Positions 33,955-43,600 of a stretch of DNA of 64,000 nt are shown one piece after another. The translations under genes were made by a program, and so were the position numbers. Source of the stretch: Variovorax sp. dw_308 (GTDB lineage: Bacteria; Pseudomonadota; Gammaproteobacteria; Burkholderiales; Burkholderiaceae_C). A model generated the notes under the pieces. It was not told the origin of the DNA. It saw nothing but the letters and a program-made list of their open reading frames with translations, and ran no database searches. The stretch lies in contig NZ_JAATOM010000003.1 in assembly GCF_019207085.1 (NCBI RefSeq), positions 62,001 to 126,000 of the forward strand. The letters run 5' to 3'. Position 1 is the stretch's first letter. Every line of letters starts with the position of its first letter.

Positions 33955-36003
33955 TCAACGTCCGAGCAGGTTGCGCACCGGACGGAACGGGCGTTGCTGC
34001 TCCTTGCCGGAAGCCTTGCCGGCGCCCTTGCCCGCGCCACCGCCCGACGCCGCAGCGTCACACACCGACGCGCCGCGCCACGTACGCAGCGCCGGCGCCA
34101 GCAAGGACCAGCCGCCCGTCGCCGCGGCAATGCCCAGGTCGGCCGCCTGCCTGGCCGCGCCCAGCGGGTTGATGCTGAGTTCCGGCGCCTGCAGCGGGCC
34201 GGTGAGCAACAGCAGTTCGACCATGTTGGCCGCCTTCAGGTCCAGCCCCTTCTTGGCCTGGGGCTGGAATGCCAGCCCGATGGTCTGCCGCGCCAGGTTG
34301 ATCTGGCCGCTGGCCGAGACCGCGACCTGCGAAGTCTCCATGGCCATCGAACGATCGATCTTCGCCACGCCGTTGCGCAGCGGAAGCCGCGCCACCACGC
34401 ACTGGAGCACCAGGTCCCGGTGCGGCACCGATTTGGGCAGCAGCGCTTCGAGGACGCGCGCGACGATGTTCTGGTCGAGCGAGCCGCCCGAGGTGCCGAC
34501 CAGCGCAACGCCGCTGAACGTGAGCAGCGCGTCGCCGGTGGCGGAGGCGGCGAGCTTCGCCGGGGTCTGGCCGGCCATCGAGACCTTGAGATCGAGGTTC
34601 GCCCGACCTCCCTTGAAATGCTTGCCGCCGCTGGAGGCCACGGCTCCGAGCGCGTCGATGGAGACCGACCGGGCATCGACCTGCGCCTCCACCTGCGGCG
34701 CCGCGCCGTCACGTTGCGAGACCTTGAGGCGCGTGCGGACTGGCCCGTCCGCGAAAGTGAAATCCAGCCGGCTCACGTCGAGCAGGCCAGCGCTGTTGAC
34801 CAGCCGCGCGTCGAGCGCGGAGAGGGGCGGCATGCCGGGCACTTCCAACCTCTCGATCCTGAGGGCGATCTCCGCATCGATCGACGGCAGGTCGTCGAAG
34901 GGCAAGGGCGCATCGCCGAACAAGGGCTCGCGTCGCTGCGCGGGTGTCGAAGGCGCACGGGTCGGCGCGGCGCTCGCACGCAGCCGCGCAAGATCAATGG
35001 TCGCTGCCGCAAGCGTCGCCTGCACGCGCAAGGGCTCGGCCTGCGCGTTCACGCTCCCTGTGAATTGCTGCCCGGCGATGGACAAGGTCATCACCTCGGC
35101 CTGCCATTGCCTGGGTGCGAGGGTCGCGGTTGCGCTCGCCTCAACGGGCATCGGCAGGGCCGCGAGGGCCGCCGCGAAATGCGGCAGCGCCGCGCCCGAG
35201 GTGACGCGCAACGCCAGCTTGCCGTTGAACGTGTCCGCACTGGCGCCCTGGCCCAGCTTGCCTTCGGCGGAAAGCGACGCACCCCCAGTGCTGAACTTCA
35301 ACGCGATCGGCCAATCGTCCGCGCCGTCGAGCAGGTTGTCGAGCAGCCCGGTGCGGCCTTCGATCTTCCAGGCCTGCTTGCCGCTGGTGATCGCTGCATC
35401 CAGCGCGTTTCCATCACCCTGCGCGGCCAGGCGGAAGGAATCGATGTCGAGCTGGCGCTTGGCACCGCCCTTGCCGCCGGGGTAGCGCAGCCGCGCATCG
35501 GTGACGGTGACATGGTCGAGCGCCAGCAAGGACGAGCCACCCTTCGGCGACGCTGCTGCCGGCGCGTGCGGTAGTTGCCAGTTGAAGCGGCCCTCGCCGT
35601 CGGATTCGAGTTCGAGGTCCAGCCCCTTCACCTCCACGCTCAGGATGCGCAACTCGCGATGCAGCAAGTCCTGCAGCGACAGCTCGAAGGCGACAAGTCC
35701 GGCATGGGCCATCTGCGGCGAGGAGGCCCATTCCGCATTGGCCAGCGAGATGTCGCGCGCCTCGACGGCCAGCGTCGGCCACAGCCGGAACTTCAGGTCG
35801 CCTTCGATGCGCAGGGCGCGCCCGGTGGCTGCACTGACGTGCTCCGCGAGCATGGCCGCAAGCCGGGCCGGCGGGAAGGCTTGCCGCAAGGCGACGAGCG
35901 CCCCGGCGACGAGCAGCGCGGCAACCACCAGCAGGATGGCAGCAATGCGCAGGAAGCGCCGCACCGGGCCACGCGGCCGTGCGGCAGCCGTGGAGCTAGG
36001 CAC
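33955..36003 (-). CDS. AsmA family protein
   Basis: A 682-residue protein with one N-terminal helix (about residues 18-42, LRIAAILLVVAALLVAGALVAL) and a long periplasmic part with AsmA features: LEGDLKFRLWPTLAVEARDISLANAEW-type strand repeats near the N-terminus and the conserved C-terminal domain (FSGVALVGTSGGSLDQNIVA, then GLAFQPQAKKGLDLKAANMVE). AsmA-like proteins form lipid-transfer bridges between inner and outer membranes. The start is GTG and overlaps the end of the DUF2789-like gene by 8 nt, so the two are coupled. Confidence 0.85.
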   Translation of the reverse strand: MPSSTAAARPRGPVRRFLRIAAILLVVAALLVAGALVALRQAFPPARLAAMLAEHVSAATGRALRIEGDLKFRLWPTLAVEARDISLANAEWASSPQMAHAGLVAFELSLQDLLHRELRILSVEVKGLDLELESDGEGRFNWQLPHAPAAASPKGGSSLLALDHVTVTDARLRYPGGKGGAKRQLDIDSFRLAAQGDGNALDAAITSGKQAWKIEGRTGLLDNLLDGADDWPIALKFSTGGASLSAEGKLGQGASADTFNGKLALRVTSGAALPHFAAALAALPMPVEASATATLAPRQWQAEVMTLSIAGQQFTGSVNAQAEPLRVQATLAAATIDLARLRASAAPTRAPSTPAQRREPLFGDAPLPFDDLPSIDAEIALRIERLEVPGMPPLSALDARLVNSAGLLDVSRLDFTFADGPVRTRLKVSQRDGAAPQVEAQVDARSVSIDALGAVASSGGKHFKGGRANLDLKVSMAGQTPAKLAASATGDALLTFSGVALVGTSGGSLDQNIVARVLEALLPKSVPHRDLVLQCVVARLPLRNGVAKIDRSMAMETSQVAVSASGQINLARQTIGLAFQPQAKKGLDLKAANMVELLLLTGPLQAPELSINPLGAARQAADLGIAAATGGWSLLAPALRTWRGASVCDAAASGGGAGKGAGKASGKEQQRPFRPVRNLLGR

Positions 36004-36232
36004 GAAGCATCGCGTTCAACTGGTCGACCACTTCGGCCCACTCGGCGTCTTCGTTGATCTCTTCGCGCAGGAACTGCGCCTGGCTCGGTGACCAGAACGG
36101 CGCGTCGGCCAATCGAAGCTCCGCGGCAAGCGGCCGATGCTCGGCGACAAATCGCTCGATGTCCGCCGTGCTGGCGCTGGGCAGGCCGAGTTGCGCGAAG
36201 AGGGTCTCGAGGCTGTGAGGTGTCGTGTCCAT
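35996..36232 (-). CDS. DUF2789-like small protein
   Basis: A 78-residue acidic protein (MDTTPHSLETLFAQLGL, then HRPLAAELRLADAPFWSPSQ and a C-terminal EDAEWAEVVDQLNAML). The layout, with an N-terminal FxQLGL and the FWxxxQAxFLREEI segment, is that of DUF2789; the domain name is from memory. Function unknown. Its stop lies inside the GTG-started AsmA gene. Confidence 0.75.
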   Translation of the reverse strand: MDTTPHSLETLFAQLGLPSASTADIERFVAEHRPLAAELRLADAPFWSPSQAQFLREEINEDAEWAEVVDQLNAMLRA

Positions 36233-36481
36233 GGTCCCGCACTGTAAGCACGGAACCTGGAAATGACAAAGGCTTTGGCAAGCCTCATCAGGCAATGCCG
36301 ATCGAATACGCGGCGTCCAGCGTCGCATGGGAAGCATCGCCATCGCCACCAGCCATTTCATCCGCCAGCCCGGAAGCGTCCGATGGTTGCCGTGGGTAGT
36401 GACTTCTACGATCCCCAGAACCCGTCCAGGACCGATGCCGCAACCCACGCGCCGGCCTGCCAACCCCAGGAGAAGCTCCCC

Positions 36482-37291
36482 ATGCTCATGAAGAAGCCGC
36501 GCGCCGTTTCGCGCATTTGCGCCATCGCGCTCGCCATCACAGCCTTGTCGGCCCATGCCGAAACCGAATCGCCCAGCCGGCTCGCATCGCTCGACCCTGC
36601 CGCCACGGGCGCGCCCATTGCCGCGACCCCCACGCCGGGCGAAGCCAATGGGGCGCAACAAGTCCGCCTGCGCGTCGAGAAGGGCTACCTCAAGCCCGGC
36701 TACGAAAACCTTCGCGTGGTCCGCCGTGACCACACGATGAACAACGTCGCGGGCCAGGTCGCCCTGAACGTGGCGCTCTCATTGGTCACGCGATCGGTCG
36801 TCGTCACCGGAAGCGGCTTTTCCAAGGACGACCTCGCGGGCGAGACCCTGCAGGATCTCAAGGGCGATCCCGTCCTCGCCAACCCGGCCACGAGCGACCT
36901 GAGGGACGCCCTGGGCGATGTCGCCAGCGACATCTACCGCCGCCGCGTGGCGGCCGCGCGCGCCACCGCGCTGCAGGACGGTTCCACGCCGGAAGAAATC
37001 GCCGAGGCAAGCCGGATGCCGCAAGAGGCCGACACGCCCCTGTACCCCGGCCAATGGCACCTGGTCTACGAAAACCTCTCCGGCACGGACGAGATGTTCC
37101 GGCTGCGCTTCGGCGCGGAACTCGGCCGGCCGGGCTTCATGCGTCCACCCTCCGGCTGCGCCTGGCAATCGGAGCCGATCGCCTGGACGCAATGGCAGGC
37201 CGACCACTGGCAACGACTGCGCGACGAGCGCGCCAAGGCCGTTGCAAGTTGCACCAAGGTGCTGGCCGGCACGCCCGAGAAGTTCTGGTGA
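36482..37291 (+). CDS. Secreted hypothetical protein
   Basis: A 269-residue protein with AGGAG 9 nt before ATG and a Sec signal peptide ending SAHA (cleavage near residue 26). The mature part is hydrophilic with a GYENLRVVRRDHTMNNVAGQ region, a VALSLVTRSVVVTGSG hydrophobic patch and a C-terminal part with two cysteines (SGCAWQSE and VASCTKV) that could pair. It is not recognised; it is probably periplasmic or at the outer membrane. It precedes the catalase-like gene by 105 nt, in the same direction. Confidence 0.75.
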   Translation: MLMKKPRAVSRICAIALAITALSAHAETESPSRLASLDPAATGAPIAATPTPGEANGAQQVRLRVEKGYLKPGYENLRVVRRDHTMNNVAGQVALNVALSLVTRSVVVTGSGFSKDDLAGETLQDLKGDPVLANPATSDLRDALGDVASDIYRRRVAAARATALQDGSTPEEIAEASRMPQEADTPLYPGQWHLVYENLSGTDEMFRLRFGAELGRPGFMRPPSGCAWQSEPIAWTQWQADHWQRLRDERAKAVASCTKVLAGTPEKFW

Positions 37292-37396
37292 AGCTTCGGA
37301 GGCCGATCGTCATCACAGTTGTGAACAGCGCGGAGAAAACTGCAACCAAAAGTTAGTCATTCCTGATAGCCTGCGGCTCTCTCCGGAGGGCTACGC

Positions 37397-38476
37397 ATGC
37401 AGCAGGACATCACGGCGGCGCAAATGTTGGACGCGTTCAAGGAGGACGCACCCGGGCATCTCGCGGACACCCGTTGGGCGCACACCCATGGCCTGGGCGT
37501 CATGGGGCACTTCGTGGCCTCCGAGGTCGCCCGGGATTTCTGCAGCGCCGGGCACTTCCAGGGCCAGTCCGTTCCGGTCACCGCCCGCTTTTCCAACGGC
37601 TCCTCCGACCCCCAGCGCCACGACGAGCGGCCCGACACGCGCGGCCTCGCGGTCAAGTTCCATGTCACCGAAAGCATCGACCACGACCTGCTGTCGATGA
37701 CGATGAACGTGTTCGGCGCCCGCACGCGGGAGGAGTTCCTCGGCGTCTCCAAGGCCTTCGTGCCCAAGCCGGTGCAGGAGGAATCGTGGTTCCGCCGGAC
37801 CATCCTGGACCCGCTGATGCTGCGCAATCCCTTGCCGCCGATGCCGCCCGGCGTCACGATCAGCGGCGGCCCGGGCCTGGCGCAGTACGCCGGCTCGCAT
37901 GACTTCGCCCGCGCCTTCACCATCGAGGGCGGCCTGCTGCAGGTGCCGGTGAGTTGGGCCCGCACGGCCTACCACGCGGTCCACACCTTCATGGCCGTCG
38001 GCCCCGACGGCGTGCGGCGACCGGTGCGCTTTTCATGGCAGCCGATCGACGGTGTCTTCCCGGTCCCGGCCGATCAGCAGGCGAGCAAGGCCACCGACTT
38101 CCTGACCCCCGAGATGCGCGCGCGGCTCGCGAAGGCCCCCGCCCGCTTCACGCTCAAGATGGCGATCGGCGACCCGGGTGATGCCCTGGACGACCCCTCC
38201 ATGACATGGCCGGTCACGCGCCAGACCGTCAGCATGGGCACGCTGTTCATCGAGCAATTCGCGCAGGACCGTGGCGTGGACGTGGACCGCCTCAGCTTCA
38301 ATCCCATGCGCCTGCCGCCCGGCATCGAAGCCTCGGACGACCCGATCCTGCATGCCCGCGGCGAGATCTACCAGCTCGGCTGCAAGGAGCGCGGCGGCAT
38401 CGGTTGCCCCTTGCATGCGGCCCCCGCCGCGAACGGCGTCCGCACCACAGCGCGCAATGCGGAGGTTTCCGAATGA
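37397..38476 (+). CDS. Catalase-related heme protein (SrpA-like small catalase fold)
   Basis: A 359-residue catalase-fold protein, shorter than true catalases (about 480) and without signal peptide. The distal His region is WAHTHGLGVMGHF (His31), the substrate-channel part is VTARFSNGSSDPQ and RGLAVKFHV, and the proximal heme-ligand motif R-x3-Y is R321-GEI-Y325. These features fit the SrpA/KatA-like peroxidase branch that uses organic peroxides rather than the efficient catalase branch. It starts an operon: its stop overlaps the next ATG as ATGA. GGAGGG precedes the start. Confidence 0.88.
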   Translation: MQQDITAAQMLDAFKEDAPGHLADTRWAHTHGLGVMGHFVASEVARDFCSAGHFQGQSVPVTARFSNGSSDPQRHDERPDTRGLAVKFHVTESIDHDLLSMTMNVFGARTREEFLGVSKAFVPKPVQEESWFRRTILDPLMLRNPLPPMPPGVTISGGPGLAQYAGSHDFARAFTIEGGLLQVPVSWARTAYHAVHTFMAVGPDGVRRPVRFSWQPIDGVFPVPADQQASKATDFLTPEMRARLAKAPARFTLKMAIGDPGDALDDPSMTWPVTRQTVSMGTLFIEQFAQDRGVDVDRLSFNPMRLPPGIEASDDPILHARGEIYQLGCKERGGIGCPLHAAPAANGVRTTARNAEVSE

Positions 38477-39111
38477 TCGACTTCTTCAAGCAGCTGCTCG
38501 AACGCATCCTCATCCGCATCTGGTCCTGGCTGCAGCCCACCGCCGTCGCGCCCGGCGGCCCGCGCGACAGCCGGCAGGCGACCGACAACGTGATGCGCAC
38601 CATGAACCTCGTGATGCCGCTCAAGAACAAGACCGCCATCGGCCGCGCGCAGGCCGCCATGGTGGTGGGCTCCTGCCTCGACGAGATCTACAGCGGCCTG
38701 GACAACGTGGGCACCGTGCACATGGCGCGCTTCTCCATCGTCGACAACAACCTGCTCATGTTCTCCTTCTACGACGGCGACTTCCATGCCTACATCCGGG
38801 ACTTCATCATGACGCTGGGCAATGCCTTCGACGGGGTCGTCTCGCTGATCGAGGACCCGCCGCCGCTGCCCTGCTGGCAGCACGTCGATGCCTTCATCCA
38901 ATGGGTGCACGAGCGCGACGCCTTCCAGTTGCCCGACGATCCGGGGCGCCTCGTCGAAGTCGTCGCTCCCAAGCTCGACAACCTGCAGGACCTGTCGCGC
39001 TACCTCGTGCTGCAGCTCGACAAGAACCCCAACGTGCAACTCGGCAGCTACCGCGCCTACCCGGGCTATTCGGTCGCGCAGGTGCGGCAGAAGCTGGGAG
39101 TGGGCTGGTGA
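38473..39111 (+). CDS. Unknown protein between two heme-peroxidase genes
   Basis: A 212-residue protein; the ATG overlaps the catalase-like stop (ATGA) and its own stop overlaps the DyP GTG (GTGA). The N-terminal amphipathic helix (FFKQLLERILIRIWSWLQP) could be membrane-associated. The middle has MNLVMPLKNKTAIGRAQAAM, HMARFSIVDNNLLMFSFYDG and YIRDFIMTLGNAFDGVVSL, an alternating strand/helix pattern that could be a ferredoxin-like (dimeric alpha/beta barrel) module like those accompanying heme peroxidases. No heme-ligand motif is obvious. Function unknown; the layout suggests a partner or assembly factor of the two peroxidases. Confidence 0.8.
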   Translation: MIDFFKQLLERILIRIWSWLQPTAVAPGGPRDSRQATDNVMRTMNLVMPLKNKTAIGRAQAAMVVGSCLDEIYSGLDNVGTVHMARFSIVDNNLLMFSFYDGDFHAYIRDFIMTLGNAFDGVVSLIEDPPPLPCWQHVDAFIQWVHERDAFQLPDDPGRLVEVVAPKLDNLQDLSRYLVLQLDKNPNVQLGSYRAYPGYSVAQVRQKLGVGW

Positions 39112-40583
39112 GCGCGGTGCTGGCGAGCAACGCCCCAACCCGCGATGCGGGCGAGGCACGCGACCCCGGCGTCGACCTGTCCGACGTTCAGGGCAACATC
39201 CTGCGCGGCTACCGCAAGAAGCGGGTGCGGCACCTGACGGCACAAGTCATCGACGCGCGCGAGGCCCGCGCCTGGATCGCCGCCATCGTCGGGCCGGACC
39301 GCGCGCTCGCGCCCGAGATCACCGACGCCGCGCACTGGGGCAAGCAGCCGCCGGACGTGTGCTTCAACCTCGGCATTACCTTCACCGGCTTGCAGGCATT
39401 GGGCCTGCCCGATGCCACGACGTCGACCTTCCCCGAGGCCTACCGCGAAGGCATGGCCGCGCGCGCCACCAAGGTCGGCGACTGGGACAACTCCGCCCCG
39501 GCCTGCTGGCAACCGTGGTTCCAGTCTGCCGACGCCGTTCACTTCATCGTGAGCCTGCATGCCGACACGGCCGCGCTGCTCGACGACTTCGAGAAGTCCC
39601 TGGTGGCCGGCCTTGCAGGCCGCGCCTTCAAGGTCTGCGGCCGCAACGATGGCGCCTTCTTCAACGGCGACGAGGTGCACTTCGGCTACCGCGACAACAT
39701 CTCGCAGCCGCGCTTCGCCAACATCAGCCCGCCCGGCAAGTACGACGACCAGCCCACTGCGCCGCTCGGCACCGTGCTGCTGGGCTACCCCACCGCGCTC
39801 GAGCAACTGACCTGGACCCTGCCCGATCCGCCCGTGCTGGGTCGCAATGGCGCCTTCAACGCCTTCCGCGTTCTGGAGCAGGACGTGGTCGCCTTCGAGA
39901 AGTACCTCGACGACGCGGCCGGGCAGTTGCTGGACAGTCCGCTGGCCGGCGAGTTGCTGCCGGCCGGGTACGACGGCGACGGCTCACCGTCCGCGCGGCT
40001 GGCGGCCATGCGCGAGGTGGTCGCCGCCAAGATGCTGGGCCGCTGGCGCAACGGTACGCCGCTAGCGCTGTCGCCGCGCACCCCCTCCCCAGGCCAGCCG
40101 GTTTCCGACACAGACTACGACTACATCGACGACGCCGCCGGCCTGAGATGCCCGATCGGCTCGCACACGCGCCGGGTCAATCCGCGCAACGCCCGGATCG
40201 TGCAGCGCGTGGCCAATCACACCCGCCGCCTGATACGTCGCGGCATCCCCTACGGCCCGCCCTACGACCCCGCGAATCCCGATGCCAACGACGGCGTCGA
40301 GCGCGGCCTGCTTGGCAGCTTCATCTGCGCCGACCTGTCCGCACAGTTCGAGGCCATCCAGTACGACTGGATCAACCTCGGCCTGCAAGACCCCCGCATC
40401 ACCGGCTCCAACGATCCGATGCTGGGCGCCAACGAAGGCGATGCGGGCTGGTTCGACGTGCCGACCGCCAAGGGCACGATCCGCCTGCGCGGCGTGCCAC
40501 GTTTGGTTCGCACGCGCGGCGGCGCCTACACCTTCCTGCCCAGCATCAGTGCCCTTCGGTGGATCGGCGCGCAGAAGGTATGA
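39108..40583 (+). CDS. DyP-type peroxidase with altered GxxDG motif
   Basis: A 491-residue DyP-family heme peroxidase with GTG start overlapping the previous stop. The proximal heme His353 lies in CPIGSHTRRVNPR, the family CPxGAHxRxxNPR block. The distal Asp196 is in GYRDN, where most members have GxRDG (GxxDG), so the last Gly is Asn here. At about 490 residues it is a long-type DyP. There is no Sec or Tat signal and no visible encapsulin-targeting tail, so it is probably cytosolic. With the catalase-like protein it forms a two-peroxidase operon whose peroxide or substrate is unknown. Confidence 0.9.
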   Translation: MSAVLASNAPTRDAGEARDPGVDLSDVQGNILRGYRKKRVRHLTAQVIDAREARAWIAAIVGPDRALAPEITDAAHWGKQPPDVCFNLGITFTGLQALGLPDATTSTFPEAYREGMAARATKVGDWDNSAPACWQPWFQSADAVHFIVSLHADTAALLDDFEKSLVAGLAGRAFKVCGRNDGAFFNGDEVHFGYRDNISQPRFANISPPGKYDDQPTAPLGTVLLGYPTALEQLTWTLPDPPVLGRNGAFNAFRVLEQDVVAFEKYLDDAAGQLLDSPLAGELLPAGYDGDGSPSARLAAMREVVAAKMLGRWRNGTPLALSPRTPSPGQPVSDTDYDYIDDAAGLRCPIGSHTRRVNPRNARIVQRVANHTRRLIRRGIPYGPPYDPANPDANDGVERGLLGSFICADLSAQFEAIQYDWINLGLQDPRITGSNDPMLGANEGDAGWFDVPTAKGTIRLRGVPRLVRTRGGAYTFLPSISALRWIGAQKV

Positions 40584-40624
40584 ATCTTTCTACTGCGGCC
40601 ACCGATCTCGGGTCTGCGGTGCTC

Positions 40625-40642
40625 ACTGCACGGGAGTGCAGT
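40625..40642. terminator. Hairpin between convergent DyP and cyclase genes
   Basis: A perfect 7-bp stem ACTGCAC, loop GGGA, GTGCAGT lies in the 89-nt gap between the two convergent stop codons. There is no U-tract on either strand, so it is only a candidate bidirectional transcript end. Confidence 0.35.
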
Positions 40643-40672
40643 TCGCTCCTCAACCCGAACTCGGCGCCCTCG

Positions 40673-43600
40673 CTACGAAATCTTCACGCCTTCTTTGGCG
40701 TCGATGCCGAGCGCCTTCAGCACCTCGCGCGCATGCACGAGGTCGCGCGTGCCAAAGCCCTCAGTGAACCATTGGTAGACCGGCGCCAGCAGCTCCCGCG
40801 CCTCGCTGGTCCGGCCCTGCTTGTGCAGCATCTCTGCCAGGCTGGTCGCGGTGCGCAGTTCCCATGACCGCGCCTGCTGGGTCCGGGCCCAGTCCAGCGA
40901 CAGGCGATAGCTCGCCTCGGCGGCTTCCGTGTCGCCGCGCTGCTCGTGCAGCCACCCCTCCAGGCGGCGAATCTCGGCATAGTGGCAGCGCTCGCCCCAA
41001 CCGGCCCGCTGCACCTGCTCGATCTGGCTCTCGACGATGCGCAACGCCTCGGTGACATCGCCCTCCATCGCCATGCCTTCGGCGAGCAGCGACTTGAGAT
41101 ACGGGTTGCTGCCACCGTAGCCGCCGCCGGCTTCGCGCATGGCCAGCCCGGCCTGCAACAGGCGCACGCCCTCGGCCGCCTTCCCCGCGCGAACCAGCGA
41201 GGCGCCGCGCCGCAGCGGCGCCATCAACTGCCAGAGCACCGTGAGGCTGTTCTCCCGCCCCAGGCGCTCGGACTCCTCGATGCGGGCCTGCTGCGCCTCG
41301 GGCTCACCCCGGTACTCGAACACGTCCGCGCCGGCAGACAAGGCGAAGCCGCGGTCGAAGACATGGCCGCGCGTGCGTGCGTGCGCATCCTTCGCATCGC
41401 ACTCCTCGACGGCGCGGTCCGGGTAGCCCAGCATCCAGCTCACCTGCGCCCGGTAGACGCCGGCGCCGGTCAGCGGATCGTGGTTGATCTCGTTGGCGAT
41501 GTGGCGGTGCCTGACCGGGTCGTAGATCCGCGTCAGTTCCTCGATGTGCGCGCGGCTCGTCAGCAGTTCGCCGAGCCAGAAGGTCGACACGCTCATCATC
41601 AGGTGCGCCGTGATCAGCATGTCGCTGTCGCCCGTCTCGCGACCCATGGCAAGAAGCTGCTCGGCCCAGTCCACGGATTCCGCGACCCGCCCCTGGCTCA
41701 GCGTGTTCGCGAACAAGCCCCAGTACACCGCCAGCACATCCCGCCCGGATGCGGCGGAGTCCACCAACTTCAGCGCCGGCAGGAGGCTGTCCCGGGCCTC
41801 GGGCGCGGCCCAGCCCTTGGCGGCCATCCAGGAAACGCCAAGGGCGCGCCGCAGCGAGAGTTCGCACCGAACGTTCTCCACCGAGCCCGGCAGCATGGAC
41901 ACCAGCTTCAGGCCCTGGTTGAGATGCGAGATGGCCTCGATCAGCGCCATCCGCTTCAGCGCCAGTTCGCCCGCGCTCTGCCAGAGCGGAATCGCGGCCG
42001 TGGCCAGGCCTGCGGCGGTGAGGTGATGGGCCAACACTTCGGGCTCGGTGACCTTGCTGTTGGCAAAGCGCTCCTGGATCGCGCGGGCAATGCTGGCATG
42101 CAGCTCCTGCCTGCGGCTCTTGAGCAGCGAGTCGTAGGCCACGTCCTGGACCAGCGCATGCTTGAAGGTGTAGGTCGCATCCGGCGGCGCACCCTGGCAC
42201 CAGGCCAGGCCCGACTCGGTCAGACGCGCGAGCGACGCGTCGAGTTGCTCCCGGTTCATCGGCGCCACCGCCGCGATCAGCTCGTAGCTGAACACGCGCC
42301 CGATGGCCGCGCCGATCTGCGCGATGACCTTCACCGGATTGAAGCGGTCCAGCCGCGCCATCAGTGAATCCCGCAGCGTGGCCGGAATGGCCATGCCGTT
42401 GCCGGCGCCCCGGTACTCGTAGTGATCCGCCTCCTCCGTCAGCTCGCCGGATTCGAGGACGGCCTTGGTCAGTTCCTCCACGAACAGCGGCACGCCGTCG
42501 GTCCTGGCCAGGATCTGCTCCAGCAACCGCGGCGGCAGCGCCTTGCCGCCCGCCAGCCCGGACACCATCGCCGCGCCTTGCGCCTGCGTAAGGCGGGACA
42601 GGTTCAGCGCCCGCACGTGTGCTTGCTCCGGCCAGCGCGACTTGAACTCCGGCCGATGGGTCAGCACAACCAGCAACGGGATCGACGGCAGGCGGGCGAT
42701 CAACAGGTCGACCACCTCCAGCGAGGTCGGGTCGGCCCAGTGCACGTCCTCGAACAGCAACACGCTCGGATGCTTGCGCGCGGCCGCCTCGGTCAGGTCC
42801 ACCAGCGTGCGCAGCGTCTCCTGCTTGCGCTTCTGGGAGGTCATGGGCCGGGGTCCATAACGGTCGTCGCAGGGGATCGACATCATCGAGGCGATGAAGC
42901 CGACGTCGGCCAGCGGCCGCCCATAGGCGCCGACCATCAGGCTCTCCAGCTTGTCGAGCCTGGACGCGGGCGACTCGTTGCGTGCGAACTTCAGCCCCCG
43001 CTCGAAGTTGTGGGTGCTGGGCCAGAAGGCACTGTTGACGTAATAGGGCGAGCACTGGAACTGCAGCGCCTTGGCGCCCTCGCTTTCGGCCCGCGCGCGG
43101 AAGGTGTCCAGGATGCGGCTCTTGCCGATGCCCGGTTCGCCCGACAGCACCACCACTTGGCCCTGCCCTCCTCGCGCGAGCGCCCAGCGCTCCAGCAGCA
43201 GCCCGATCTCCTGCTCCCGGCCGATCAGCGGCGTCAGCCCGCTCTCCTGGGTGGCGGCCTGGAAGCGGCTTGCCGCTTCGTTCACGCCAACCACGCCGTA
43301 GACCCGGACCGGCTGGGCAATACCCTTCATCGCACGCTCGCCCAGGTCCTCATAGGAGAACACGCCCCCGGCCAGGCGGTGCACCCGCTGGCTCACCAAG
43401 ATGCTGCCGGGCTGGGCCGCAGCCTGCAGCCGTGCCGCCAGGTTCACCGCCTCGCCGACCGCACTCTTCCCCGCCTCGGACACCACGACCACACCGGTCG
43501 CGATGCCGATGCGAACCGCAAGCCGCCCGGCGTCGGGGATCTCCAGCCGCGACAGCGTCTCGATGATCTCCAGCCCGGCATGAATGGCGCGCTCCGCCTC

